This document shows, one piece after another, positions 18,125 through 26,151 of a stretch of 64,000 bases of DNA (positions within the stretch are counted from its first letter, which is position 1; each line of letters begins with the position of its first letter). Origin of the DNA: Micromonospora saelicesensis (GTDB lineage Bacteria; Actinomycetota; Actinomycetes; Mycobacteriales; Micromonosporaceae); assembly GCF_900091575.1 (NCBI RefSeq), contig NZ_FMCR01000002.1:465760-529759 (forward strand), written 5' to 3'. A program made the position numbers and the translations under genes. Under the pieces are notes generated by a model that ran no database searches, was not told where the DNA came from, and saw only the letters and a program-made list of their open reading frames with translations.

Positions 18125-18226
18125 TGTTCGGTACCTCCGCCGCGACGAGGGGAACTCGACCCCGCATCGTACGCAGGCCCCGCCGCACTGCTGATCACTC
18201 GGTCCGGGGTGGTCGGTGGCGTCCGG

Positions 18227-18685
18227 TCAGTGGGTGGAGTGGACGCCCACCACCTCGTCCTCGCTGGTCTCCCCGGTCAGCTGGAACCCGAGTTTCAGGT
18301 AGAACTGCTCCGGGCCGTCCGGCCCCGGCTTCCACGTCGTGTAGACGCGGTCGTGCCCCCGTCGGCGGGCCTCGTCGCGGACGGCCTGTACCGCGAAGCG
18401 GCCGTACCCCCGGCCCTGGTGCTCGGCGGCGATGTTCAGCCGCCACAGCCCCGAGCGCCTGTCGTCCGGTTGGGCCGGATCCCACACGATGTCGAAGAAG
18501 CCCATCAGGAAGCCGACGATCTCGTCATCCTCGACGAGCAGACGCGGCCACGCGATCTCGGGCTGCGCGTACGCCTCGGCGAGGGACCAGGCGACCGGAG
18601 ACGAGAACTTCTCCTGGTCGGGCCGCACGCTCACCCGGCACGCGGCCTCCACATTGTCCTGAGTGACTTTCACCAGTCGCGGCAC
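18227..18685 (-). CDS. GNAT family N-acetyltransferase
   Basis: A 152-aa single-domain acetyltransferase. The acetyl-CoA loop is in LNIAAEHQGRGYGRFAVQAV (pattern Q/R-x-x-G-x-G/A), followed by FYLKLGFQLTGE, the usual final GNAT strand. GFLMGFFDIVW contributes the core beta strand. The start is GTG 18685 (VPRLVKVTQDN), with GTG 18673 possible. It begins ten bases after the TetR-type gene ends, so the pair is probably one operon; the substrate is unknown. Confidence 0.85.
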   Translation of the reverse strand: MPRLVKVTQDNVEAACRVSVRPDQEKFSSPVAWSLAEAYAQPEIAWPRLLVEDDEIVGFLMGFFDIVWDPAQPDDRRSGLWRLNIAAEHQGRGYGRFAVQAVRDEARRRGHDRVYTTWKPGPDGPEQFYLKLGFQLTGETSEDEVVGVHSTH

Positions 18686-18695
18686 GCCGAACACC

Positions 18696-19523
18696 CTACC
18701 GAGCGGGTCTGCGCAACAGGCCGTCGAGCAGCCCGCGCAGGCCGAACTGGAACCAGGTGTCCAGGTCGGTGTCGGGTCTGGTCTGCCCGGCAGCGGCCAG
18801 CCACTGTCGGTCCCGGGTACGGCCGGTCCGCTCCAGCCGGGTGCGGGTCGCCGACCACCAGGCGTGGTAGGTGGTGTCCCCGGGGTCACGCCGGATGAGC
18901 AGGGCCATCCCCTGGATGTAGCCGCTGAGCGCCAGATAGGCGCGGAACGCCTCGGCCGGGTCGTACCCGGCGCTGGTGAACGCCGCGACCACCCGGTCGA
19001 CCATGGCGAGTACCGCCGGCCCGGTCGGCGGCCGGTCGGTGGCGAGGATGGCCAGCAGCCAGGGATGGCGGCGGTACATCGCCCACTCGTCCCCGGCCAA
19101 CCGTTCGAGCCGTTGGCGCGGATCACGCGGTTGTGGCGCGGTGCCGGTCGGGCTGGTGGCGGTCGGGCTGGTGGCGGTGACCTGCTCGGCCATCGCGGCG
19201 AGGAGGTCGGCCCGGTTCCGGACGTGCCGGTACACGGCGTGGGCGGGCAGGCCGCCGCGTTGGGCGAGGACCCGCAGGGAGACGGCGTCCAGCCCCCCGG
19301 CGTCCGCCAGGTCGACCGCGAGGGCGACCAACCGGTGGCGCGGGTCGCCGCCGGTCGGCGCGGGCAGGTCCCGAATCCGACGCGGGGTGCTGGTGGGGCC
19401 GTGCTCGCGACGCCTGCGGTACGCGCGAGCCTGGCAGCGTCGGGAGCAGTAGCGGCGCGGGCGCCCCCGGCCGGCGCCGACGGGCAGGTCCGCCTCGCAC
19501 TCGACACACCGGGCACTGAGCAC
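18696..19523 (-). CDS. TetR-family regulator with N-terminal cysteine cluster
   Basis: A 275-aa regulator with two DNA-contact candidates. The N-terminus carries RCVECEADLP...RRYCSRRCQARAYRRRR, a probable zinc-ribbon-like C-x2-C/C-x3-C cluster followed by a basic tail. A TetR helix-turn-helix follows (LVALAVDLADAGGLDAVSL, LPAHAVYRHVRNRADLLAAM), then a TetR_C-type ligand domain (WLLAILATDRPPTGPAVLAMV). GTG 19523 has GGAGG four bases upstream. Overlapping operon logic with the downstream GNAT suggests control of a small detoxification or modification function. Confidence 0.85.
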   Translation of the reverse strand: MLSARCVECEADLPVGAGRGRPRRYCSRRCQARAYRRRREHGPTSTPRRIRDLPAPTGGDPRHRLVALAVDLADAGGLDAVSLRVLAQRGGLPAHAVYRHVRNRADLLAAMAEQVTATSPTATSPTGTAPQPRDPRQRLERLAGDEWAMYRRHPWLLAILATDRPPTGPAVLAMVDRVVAAFTSAGYDPAEAFRAYLALSGYIQGMALLIRRDPGDTTYHAWWSATRTRLERTGRTRDRQWLAAAGQTRPDTDLDTWFQFGLRGLLDGLLRRPAR

Positions 19524-19842
19524 GCCGCCTCCGGCTTCGTCACGGCACTCCGTGTGGAAAGTACTGCACGTGCCCGACCGGCGGCGACAGGATCGGGGGC
19601 ATGAATCCCGCCCAGCCGCAGAGATCTGCTCCGCGTCGGCGCAGTCGCCTCCGCCCACCCGGGAGCCGACGGACCTGCACAGCGGTGCTGTTTGACAGAG
19701 ACACGGCGAGCTTTCGTTTCTCATCAGTCAAGGACGACGTACTGAGGTTGCGCAAAGGCTCATCCAGACAAGCACGACTACCGCTCACCCTTGGAAGGTA
19801 AGCGGTAGCAGCGCTGTATCAGCTAGAGCAAGGCCGACCCGT
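19524..19842. other. Intergenic region without recognised gene
   Basis: This 319-bp gap separates the TetR-type gene start from the stop of the I36 inhibitor gene, both on the minus strand. Short frames here have poor third-position G/C bias and no family features. It must hold the TetR promoter; no operator-like palindrome was obvious. GC drops visibly toward the inhibitor gene. Confidence 0.5.
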
Positions 19843-20421
19843 TCAGCAGGGCTTGACCTTGTAGACGGGCGTCCAGTTGTAACTGGTGCTGCTGGAGTAG
19901 GCGCCAGGCGTCGAGTAAATCACGCCACCGGAAGCATTGATGAATTTGGCAACCGTGCCTCTGGTTTGATTGTTACGCCAGGAGCCGTAACCAGTCCAAG
20001 GCATATTGTAGGTTCCGCAGTTGTACCATTCAAGCGTGTCGCCGGAGAAACCAGTGGAACGGAACGCGCAGAACCAGCCATTGTACTGACCATCTAAGCA
20101 CCGACTGGCAAGGGCCACACTGGTCGGGGCGTTGACAAAATCTCTCGGGTGCGCCTCGCCGGGGACAGCGACCTTGAGCACGCCATTATCGATCTCGATC
20201 TCGTTGAGCGAGATTTGCTTCCCGCCAGTCTTCTGAAGGTACGCGTCAACCTTCTCCTGGAGAGTTTCCGCCTGCCGTTCAGAGAGTTTTCCAGCCCGTG
20301 CCTGGTTTGCGAATGAGTTACCATCTAATTTGCTGCTTGACTCGGCATGAGCGGGCGCCGCGCCGATCACTGAAACAGTAATCATCATGGCCAGAGCAGT
20401 TAAGACACTTCGAACTCGCAA
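19843..20421 (-). CDS. Secreted peptidase inhibitor family I36-like (SMPI-type) protein
   Basis: A 192-aa exported protein. A signal peptide (SVLTALAMMITVSVIGAAPAHA) precedes a helical N-terminal region (LSERQAETLQEKVDAYLQKT) and a C-terminal beta-rich domain with CLDGQYNGWFCAFRSTGFSG, LEWYNCGTYNMPW and YGSWRNNQTRGTVAKF. The cysteine spacing and the WYNCG/SWRNNQTRG pattern match the I36 family (Streptomyces metalloproteinase inhibitor fold). The start is TTG 20421 with GGGGAG six bases before. Gene and flanks are distinctly lower in GC than neighbours (codons such as TTT, AAA, ATT are common), suggesting recent acquisition. Confidence 0.8.
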   Translation of the reverse strand: MRVRSVLTALAMMITVSVIGAAPAHAESSSKLDGNSFANQARAGKLSERQAETLQEKVDAYLQKTGGKQISLNEIEIDNGVLKVAVPGEAHPRDFVNAPTSVALASRCLDGQYNGWFCAFRSTGFSGDTLEWYNCGTYNMPWTGYGSWRNNQTRGTVAKFINASGGVIYSTPGAYSSSTSYNWTPVYKVKPC

Positions 20422-20741
20422 GACAGTCTCCCCGATTTAGAAATGGACAACGGGCTGTGCAACAAAGCAGGCGATGCATTACGCATCTCCATGCACGAAT
20501 TTCTATCATGTCGGAGGCGATCTAAGCAAGGACCAAGCAGCGGGAAGAAATGACTCAGCGTAGTTTTGCAGAGCCAGCGGCGCTGAAATCGAGGAAGACA
20601 GCACCGAAGATGTCAGATGTACGCAAGGAATCAGTCATCGGGAAGGTCCCACGTCTCGTGTCTAGCGAGGACTTACCACTTTTGCGCCATTGGCTTCTGC
20701 TCCGCCCGAGACCCCGCCATCCCTCCTCTGGCGCCCCGGCG
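20422..20741. other. Lower-GC intergenic region without recognised gene
   Basis: This 320-bp stretch upstream of the I36 gene is AT-richer than the rest of the window and holds no convincing reading frame. A small inverted repeat GATGC-ATTAC-GCATC lies around 20472-20486. It probably contains the inhibitor promoter and may mark the edge of a transferred segment. Confidence 0.45.
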
Positions 20742-21284
20742 TCAGGCCGGGCCGTATCGATCGGCCCCTGCGGCGCGGAGCAGCCGGAGCTGACCGATCT
20801 CCGCGACGTTCTTCATCAGCTCCGAGTTGACCCAACCGATCGTGTGCGTGACGGTGTGGTCGGTCCCGTCCGGCCAGGGGAACGTCGCGATGCGGTCGAG
20901 GTCACTGTCGCCGAGCTGGTCGAGCAGACCCAGCCATTCGGTGCGCAGGCCCCGCAGCCAGGCGACGCTGGGCTCGCCCGCACCCGGCCAGACGACGGCC
21001 GTGCGCTGCCGCGCTGATCCACCCCGGAGATGGTCCATCGCCACGGTCCACCACCAGCCGACGTGCCAGGTGAGCCAGCCGATCGTCGGCACCGGGACCG
21101 GGTCGGGTTCGGTGTCGGCCCAGTCCGGGATCCAGGTGCCGTCGGTGCTCTGCCGCACCGACCAGCAGTGGTCGGCCGGCTCCCAGAGGAAATCCCCGGG
21201 TTCGAGTCGCTCAAGGTGGTACTCGAACAGCGACCACGTCAGGTCGAACTGCCAGCGCAGCAAAGCCAGGCTCGGTACGGACAT
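20742..21284 (-). CDS. DinB superfamily protein
   Basis: A 180-aa four-helix-bundle protein of the DinB/YfiT type, usually metal-binding and in some cases a thiol-dependent transferase. Seen here: N-terminal LRWQFDLTWSLFEYHLERL, the central WLTWHVGWWWTVAMDHL with a candidate metal His, and the C-terminal HTIGWVNSELMKNVAEIGQL with a second. ATG 21284 was selected because family homology begins there; the ribosome binding site is weak and an upstream start cannot be excluded. Its substrate is unknown. Confidence 0.8.
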   Translation of the reverse strand: MSVPSLALLRWQFDLTWSLFEYHLERLEPGDFLWEPADHCWSVRQSTDGTWIPDWADTEPDPVPVPTIGWLTWHVGWWWTVAMDHLRGGSARQRTAVVWPGAGEPSVAWLRGLRTEWLGLLDQLGDSDLDRIATFPWPDGTDHTVTHTIGWVNSELMKNVAEIGQLRLLRAAGADRYGPA

Positions 21285-21351
21285 CCGGAAATCCTGTCCG
21301 ACCCAACCCCCGCCGTCCACGAAATAACCCCACCCACCCACCCGGTCGGGG

Positions 21352-21408
21352 TGATCATGAGGTTGGCGGGTTCTGCGGAGATCGAATCACCCGCCAACCT
21401 CATGATCA
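21352..21408. repeat. Perfect 20-bp inverted repeat (TGATCATGAGGTTGG family)
   Basis: The arms TGATCATGAGGTTGGCGGGT (21352-21371) and its exact complement (21389-21408) flank a 17-nt loop. It starts four bases after the TAA of the RibD-like reductase gene on the minus strand, so it can act as that operon's terminator. The perfect arms and GATC ends also fit an interspersed palindromic repeat. Confidence 0.85.
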
Positions 21409-21412
21409 ACCG

Positions 21413-22132
21413 TTAGCTGCGGGCGGGGTCGGTGGGGCAGAGGTCGGAGAGGGCGTAGCGGAGCAGGACCACGTCGCCGATCTGGCGGGCCTCGGCCAGG
21501 CGGGCTCGGCGACCCGGGTGCCAGGGGAAGCGACCCTCGCCGACGAAGCGGGGCGCCCGGCCGTCACCGACGAAGAACGGGGCGACCACCAGGTGCAGTT
21601 CGTCGGCGAGACCGGCGGCGAGGAACTGGGCGTGCACCCTCCCGCCGCCCTCCACCATCAGCCGCTGTACGCCCCGGGCGGCCAGGTCGGTCAGCAGCCA
21701 CCCCGGGTCGACGGGCTCACCCGCGTCGATCACGGTGGCCAGTCGGCCGACCCGCTCCTCGGTCTTCTCCAGCGCGCCGGTGGCGCAGTAGACGAGCCGG
21801 GCCGAATCACCGGCGGTGAAGAAGCGGGCGGTCGGGTCGAGGTCGCCCTGGGCGGTCAGGGTGACCTTGGTGGGCGACGCCGCCCGACCGGCCGCCACCC
21901 GCTCGGCCCGGCGGCTCGGGGAGCGCACCAGCAGCCGAGGGTCGTCCCGTCGGACGGTGCCGGCGCCGACCAGAATGGCATCGCAGCTGGCCCGGACCGC
22001 GTCCACGCGGTCCAGGTCCTCCTCGTTGGACAGCAGTAACCGCTGCTCGGAGGCGTCGTCGATGTACCCGTCGATGGAGGCGGCACAACTCAGCAGCACG
22101 TACGGCCGCGTCGGCCCCGGCCGCCAGCTCAT
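21413..22132 (-). CDS. RibD C-terminal-type pyrimidine/pterin reductase
   Basis: A 239-aa DHFR-fold reductase of the RibD_C family, which in riboflavin synthesis reduces the ribosyl side chain of the RibA-derived pyrimidine with NADPH. Visible are SCAASIDGYIDDAS, DAVRASCDAILVGAGTVRRD, LMVEGGGRVHAQFLAAGLAD and the end strand VVLLRY. There is no deaminase domain. ATG 22132 overlaps the GTP cyclohydrolase stop (ATGA), so the two are coupled. Coupling with a PTPS-fold gene and a glycosyltransferase upstream suggests a pyrimidine or pterin product other than plain riboflavin. Confidence 0.88.
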   Translation of the reverse strand: MSWRPGPTRPYVLLSCAASIDGYIDDASEQRLLLSNEEDLDRVDAVRASCDAILVGAGTVRRDDPRLLVRSPSRRAERVAAGRAASPTKVTLTAQGDLDPTARFFTAGDSARLVYCATGALEKTEERVGRLATVIDAGEPVDPGWLLTDLAARGVQRLMVEGGGRVHAQFLAAGLADELHLVVAPFFVGDGRAPRFVGEGRFPWHPGRRARLAEARQIGDVVLLRYALSDLCPTDPARS

Positions 22133-22821
22133 CGGGAGACGGGCCGCTCAGGAGCACGGCCCGCGAGCGCATCCGCCGCCTCGGCCGCCTCGACCTCCGC
22201 CGCCTTGGCCGCCTTCGCCGCCAGGTAGTCGGCGTTGGCCGGCGAAAGGAAGACGCTGGTGAGCACCCGTTCGGCCACGTCCACACCCAGCCGGGTCAAC
22301 TGCTCGGCCTTGTCCGGGTTGCTGCTCAGCAGTCGGACCCGCGGCACGCCCAACGTGGCCAGCATCTGCGCGGCGGCGGTGTAGTCCCGCTCGTCCTCGC
22401 CGCGGCCCAACGCGACGTTGGCCTGGTAGGTGTCCAACCCGGCGTCCTGCAACGCGTACGCGTCCAGCTTGGCGTACAGGCCGATGCCACGGCCCTCCTG
22501 CCGCAGGTAGAGCAGGAAACCACCGGTCTCGGCGATCCGCTGCACCGCCTCGCGCAGTTGCGGGCCGCAGTCGCAGCGTTCGCTGCCGAACACGTCGCCG
22601 GTCAGGCACTCGCTGTGCGGACGAACCAGCGGGGCTTCTCCCCCGACGGCGAGCCGGTCCAGGGCGCCGGCCCAGTCGCCGAGGCCGAGGGCCAGGTGCT
22701 CCCGACCGTCCACCAGGCCCTTGAAGGTGAACACCCGGGCGGTCGTGGTGTAGCCGTCTGGGAACGCCAGCGGCACCGTGACCTGCGTGCGGATCGTGGC
22801 AACCGGCAATGCTTCGGGCAT
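22129..22821 (-). CDS. ribA: GTP cyclohydrolase II
   Basis: A 230-aa stand-alone GTP cyclohydrolase II (no DHBP synthase domain), converting GTP to the 2,5-diaminopyrimidinone ribosyl phosphate. Zinc ligands are in ECLTGDVFGSERCDCGPQL, the active-site arginine/glutamate in YLRQEGRGIGLYAKLDAYAL, and SSNPDKAEQL is the usual end of the domain. The C-terminus has an alanine-rich helix of about 35 residues (AAKAAKAAEVEAAEAADA). ATG 22821 has AGGAG four bases upstream. It is separated from the flippase-like gene by only 59 bp and is coupled to the reductase downstream. Confidence 0.93.
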   Translation of the reverse strand: MPEALPVATIRTQVTVPLAFPDGYTTTARVFTFKGLVDGREHLALGLGDWAGALDRLAVGGEAPLVRPHSECLTGDVFGSERCDCGPQLREAVQRIAETGGFLLYLRQEGRGIGLYAKLDAYALQDAGLDTYQANVALGRGEDERDYTAAAQMLATLGVPRVRLLSSNPDKAEQLTRLGVDVAERVLTSVFLSPANADYLAAKAAKAAEVEAAEAADALAGRAPERPVSR

Positions 22822-22880
22822 GGGACTCCTTTGTCCGGCGCCACCGCCCTCCGGCGACGCGTACCGTCTCACAACCGACT

Positions 22881-23819
22881 TCAACAGCCGCCGCCGGAGG
22901 TCGCTTCCCGGGCGGCGACCGGAATTCGACGCCGACGGGCCAGCAACACGGCGGCGCCGGGCAGGCTGGCCACCAACACCAGTGCACCGTAGACGGTGGC
23001 GGTGGCGACACCCTCGGCCGCGCTGAGACCGGCCGCGCCGAACACCCACGCCGCCACCCCCTCACGCGGCCCGAAGCCGGCCACGTTCAACGGTAGGCCC
23101 ATGGCGAGCAGGGCGAGCAGCGTCAACGGCAGCAGTCGGGACAGCGGGGCGTCCGATCCGGCGGTGCGCGCCGCCACCAGGAAGGTGGCCAGGTGGCCGG
23201 CGACCATCACGGCCGAGGCGACCAGCACACCGAACCAGGTGCGCCGCGCCAGCAGCCCCGACCGTACGTCCGCCACGGCCGTACGCAGTGCCGTCGCCCA
23301 GCGCGACCCGCCACCGTTCGGGAGGACCCGGGCCAACAACACGATGACCAGCCCGCCGGCGACGAGGATCGCGGCGGCGACCGGCAGGTACGGCCGTACC
23401 GGGGACGGGAAGGCGGCGAGCACCACCAGCGCAACCCCGACCAGGACCACCTGGCCGGCGGCACGCTCCCAGACCACCGCGCGGATGCCCCGGCTCACGT
23501 CACCGGCGTCGCGGCCGTGACGTACCGCCCGGTGCACGTCGCCGAGCACCCCGCCGGGCAGTGTGGCGTTGAGGAACACGGCCCGGTAGCAGTGCGCCAC
23601 CGCGGTCGCCAGCGGCAGGCGTACGCCGAGTCCGCCGGCCACCAGGCTCCACCGCCACGCCGCGCAGACCGTGGTGAGCACCCCGATGGCCAGCGCCGCA
23701 GCCAACGCTGACGCGTCGATCAGTCGTACTCCGGCGAGGAACGGGCCGCTGCCCACCTGCCACAGCAGGACGGCGAGCAGACCCACCCCGCCGACCACTC
23801 GTGCCCAGGCCCAGAACAT
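22881..23819 (-). CDS. Flippase-like integral membrane protein (LPG-synthase TM / UPF0104 family)
   Basis: A 312-aa protein with about eight membrane helices. Landmarks are WRWSLVAGGLGVRLPLATAV, NATLPGGVLGDVHRAV, VWERAAGQVVLV and LPLNVAGFGPREGVAAWVFG, the last typical of the lysylphosphatidylglycerol-synthase transmembrane domain family, whose members move or synthesise lipid-linked compounds. No catalytic cytosolic domain is present. It is downstream of the methyltransferase by 66 bp and upstream of ribA, so it probably handles a product of this gene set. A Shine-Dalgarno GGGGAGG stands nine bases before ATG 23819. Confidence 0.85.
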   Translation of the reverse strand: MFWAWARVVGGVGLLAVLLWQVGSGPFLAGVRLIDASALAAALAIGVLTTVCAAWRWSLVAGGLGVRLPLATAVAHCYRAVFLNATLPGGVLGDVHRAVRHGRDAGDVSRGIRAVVWERAAGQVVLVGVALVVLAAFPSPVRPYLPVAAAILVAGGLVIVLLARVLPNGGGSRWATALRTAVADVRSGLLARRTWFGVLVASAVMVAGHLATFLVAARTAGSDAPLSRLLPLTLLALLAMGLPLNVAGFGPREGVAAWVFGAAGLSAAEGVATATVYGALVLVASLPGAAVLLARRRRIPVAAREATSGGGC

Positions 23820-23885
23820 CGGCGCCGGCCTCCCCTTTGAAGATCGTCCACTTGCCCTAGTGCACGTACCCAGGGCGTGAACGGT

Positions 23886-24704
23886 TCATCCACCGGCGAG
23901 GAGGTCAGTGTGTTCGACCAGCACGGTGAGTCGGCCGGCCGCCGCGTCGGCCAACCGGCGGCGGGCGTACGCCTGGGTGGGCCCGGCCAGGTCCGGGCGC
24001 TGCTCGCAGGCGGCCCCGAGCCATCCTCGGAACCATTCGGCGGTCAGCTCGGCCTGCTCCGGGCCGAGACGCCACGGGCTGGGCCGTTCCCGCACGTCGA
24101 CGCCGCGCCGGGCGAACGCGGCGGCGGTGGCGGCGACGGCATCCGGGCCGAGCAGCCGCCGACCCTCGACGGTACGCCGCTGGTGGTCGTTGAACGCGGC
24201 CTCGACCGCCTCGTCGAGCGGGTCGGCCGGGCTGAACCGGACCCGCCCGGTCACCGAGATGGCGAACAGGGCTGGTCGGCCGACGCAGGCGGCCGCCACC
24301 CGTTCGACCTCCTCCACGGTGAGCATGTCCAGCAGCGCGGACGCGGTGACCAGGGAACCGTCGGCGAGGTCGGCGGCGGTCAGCCGGGTGAGGTCGCCGC
24401 AGCGGGTGTGGACGGTGACCGGGGCGCCGTCGGCGGCGGTCACACCCCTCATGCCGTCGGCGGCCCGGGCCAGCAGGTCGGCGTCCCGATCGTGCAGCAC
24501 CCAGTGCTGTGGTCCGGCTAGCCGGGCGGCCAGCCAACGACTCATCGAGCCGGTGCCGCTACCCAGGTCGTGGATCACCGTCGGGGCGTCCCCGGTCAGC
24601 CGGGCCCGGACGGCATCCAGCAGGTCCTCGGCGCGCGCCGCCGCGTCGGCCGGCTCACGCAACCGCAGCCAGTCGGCGAACGGCAGGGTCTCCTCGGCGG
24701 TCAT
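23886..24704 (-). CDS. Class I SAM-dependent methyltransferase
   Basis: A 272-aa Rossmann-fold methyltransferase. Motif I is VIHDLGSGTGSMSRWLA, motif II HWVLHDRDADLLARA, and SLVTASALLDMLTVEEV corresponds to motif IV. The C-terminal half (FNDHQRRTVEGRRLLGPDA, AELTAEWFRGWLGAACEQRP) looks like a substrate-specific lid. GGAGG seven bases before ATG 24704 is clear even though the start overlaps the glycosyltransferase stop (ATGA). The substrate is unknown; the operon suggests a glycosylated small molecule. Confidence 0.88.
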   Translation of the reverse strand: MTAEETLPFADWLRLREPADAAARAEDLLDAVRARLTGDAPTVIHDLGSGTGSMSRWLAARLAGPQHWVLHDRDADLLARAADGMRGVTAADGAPVTVHTRCGDLTRLTAADLADGSLVTASALLDMLTVEEVERVAAACVGRPALFAISVTGRVRFSPADPLDEAVEAAFNDHQRRTVEGRRLLGPDAVAATAAAFARRGVDVRERPSPWRLGPEQAELTAEWFRGWLGAACEQRPDLAGPTQAYARRRLADAAAGRLTVLVEHTDLLAGG

Positions 24705-25750
24705 TCCGCCACCTCCTTCAGCACGCCGGCCAGCAACGCGGTGGTCACCGGCCAGTCGGTCAGGGTGTCGCGCCGGGCGAGAGCGGCACGCCGCAGTTGG
24801 TCCCGCAGGTGGTCGTCGCCCAACCACCAGCTCAGCGCGCCGGCCAGGGCGGCCGGGTCGTCCGGTGGAACGAGCAACCCTGGCAGGTCACCATCGGGGG
24901 TACGCCCGAGCGCCTCCGGCACGCCGCCCACCCTGGTGGCCAGCACCGGCAGGCCGCGCGCCAGCGCCTCGGTGACGACCATGCCGTACGTCTCGCCTCT
25001 GGACGGCAGCACGAGCAGGTCGGCGTCGGCGTACGCGGCGTCGAGCGCCGCACCGGTCAGCGGCCCGGCCAGCCGGACCCGGTCGGCGAGGCCCGCGCCG
25101 GCGAGCCGGTCGCGCAGCCGGTGCACCAGCTCGGGCTCCCGAGCCAGCGTGCCGACGCAGACCAGCGTCCACGGCGCCTCGGGCAGCACCGTCAACGCGT
25201 CGACCAGCACGTCATGACCCTTGTGGCGGGTGACCGCGGCCACGCAGAGCAGCCGGCCGCCGGTGGCCGATCCGGGGGGTATCGGCGGCGCGGGCGTCAC
25301 CCCCGGTTGCGCGACCCGGACGCGGTCGGGACGCAGCGGGTGGCGCAGCAGCAGGCGGCGACGGGTCCACTCGCTGGTGGTGACGACGGCCCGAGCGGCG
25401 GCCAACGCCCGGCCTTCCGCCTCGTCGTCCAGCGGCATGTGCACCAGGACTACCAGGCGCAGCCGACGGGCGTGCGGGACGAGCAGGTCCGGCACGGTCG
25501 AGGCGATCAGGCCGTCGACCAGCACCACGGCGCCGTCGGGCGCGGCGGCGAGCACCCCACCCAGCGCCGCCCGGTCGGCCGGGTCGGGGTGCGGCCACGC
25601 GCCGGGCACCGGATGCTCGTGCACCGACCAGCCGCGCTCGCCCAGCCCCGCGCAGATCCGCCGGTCGTAGGAGTTGCCGCCGCTGGGCGTGGCCGGATCG
25701 TCGATGTCACCGGGCAGGACGACGTGCACCGCCCGGCCCGCATCGGTCAC
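24701..25750 (-). CDS. GT4 family glycosyltransferase
   Basis: A 349-aa GT-B glycosyltransferase. The N-terminal domain begins [20 protein letters not shown]; the donor domain has [20 protein letters not shown], the nucleotide-sugar E-x7-E motif in [20 protein letters not shown] and GVPEALG. It probably transfers a sugar from a nucleotide donor with retention. GTG 25750 overlaps the PTPS-like stop (GTGA) and its own stop overlaps the methyltransferase start, so it is in the middle of a strictly coupled run. Confidence 0.9.
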   Translation of the reverse strand: MTDAGRAVHVVLPGDIDDPATPSGGNSYDRRICAGLGERGWSVHEHPVPGAWPHPDPADRAALGGVLAAAPDGAVVLVDGLIASTVPDLLVPHARRLRLVVLVHMPLDDEAEGRALAAARAVVTTSEWTRRRLLLRHPLRPDRVRVAQPGVTPAPPIPPGSATGGRLLCVAAVTRHKGHDVLVDALTVLPEAPWTLVCVGTLAREPELVHRLRDRLAGAGLADRVRLAGPLTGAALDAAYADADLLVLPSRGETYGMVVTEALARGLPVLATRVGGVPEALGRTPDGDLPGLLVPPDDPAALAGALSWWLGDDHLRDQLRRAALARRDTLTDWPVTTALLAGVLKEVAE

Positions 25751-26151
25751 AACGACCGCTCGTAGCTCGCCCAGGCGATGTGCGACTCGTGCAGGGTGAC
25801 GGTGATGCCGGCCAGGTCGCGCGCCCCCGCGCCCAGCTCACCGACGTGCACCCGCTCGACCAGCCGGTCCGCGACCGTACGGGCCAGCACCTCCGTGGTG
25901 GTGTTCACCCCGGCGAAGGCCGCCTCGTCGTCGAGGTTGCGGTAGGTCAGCTCGCTCAGCACGGCCCGCAGCTGCTCGGTGGCCAGGCCGATGTCCACCA
26001 CGATCCCGTCGGCGTCCAGGTCGGGCCGGCGGAACGTCGCGTCCACCACGAACGTCGCGCCGTGCAGCCGTTGGGCGGGCCCGAACACCTCGCCTCGGAA
26101 ACTGTGGGCGATCATCATGTGGTCCCGAACGGTCACGCTGAACACGGTCAC
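25747..26151 (-). CDS. Divergent 6-pyruvoyl-tetrahydropterin synthase-fold protein (QueD/PTPS family)
   Basis: A 134-aa T-fold protein aligning with QueD/PTPS end to end, but with most catalytic residues changed. The first zinc His is kept (His16 in MIAHSF) and the second (His30 in RLHGATF), while the canonical H-G-H is HGA, so the third His is Ala32. The nucleophilic Cys position is Ala26, and the L-D-H-x-x-L motif is L-T-Y-R-N-L (Thr69, Tyr70). The C-terminal substrate-binding Glu is retained (Glu122 in LHESHIAW). It therefore probably does not do the canonical reaction; binding or a different conversion of a pterin is possible. GTG 26151 overlaps the dehydrogenase stop. Confidence 0.82.
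   Translation of the reverse strand: MTVFSVTVRDHMMIAHSFRGEVFGPAQRLHGATFVVDATFRRPDLDADGIVVDIGLATEQLRAVLSELTYRNLDDEAAFAGVNTTTEVLARTVADRLVERVHVGELGAGARDLAGITVTLHESHIAWASYERSL

Noticed and set aside
20550..21017. A 155-codon plus-strand frame upstream of and opposite to the DinB-like gene
   Set aside because: Its first part is in the low-GC gap with no coding bias and the rest is antisense to the DinB gene.
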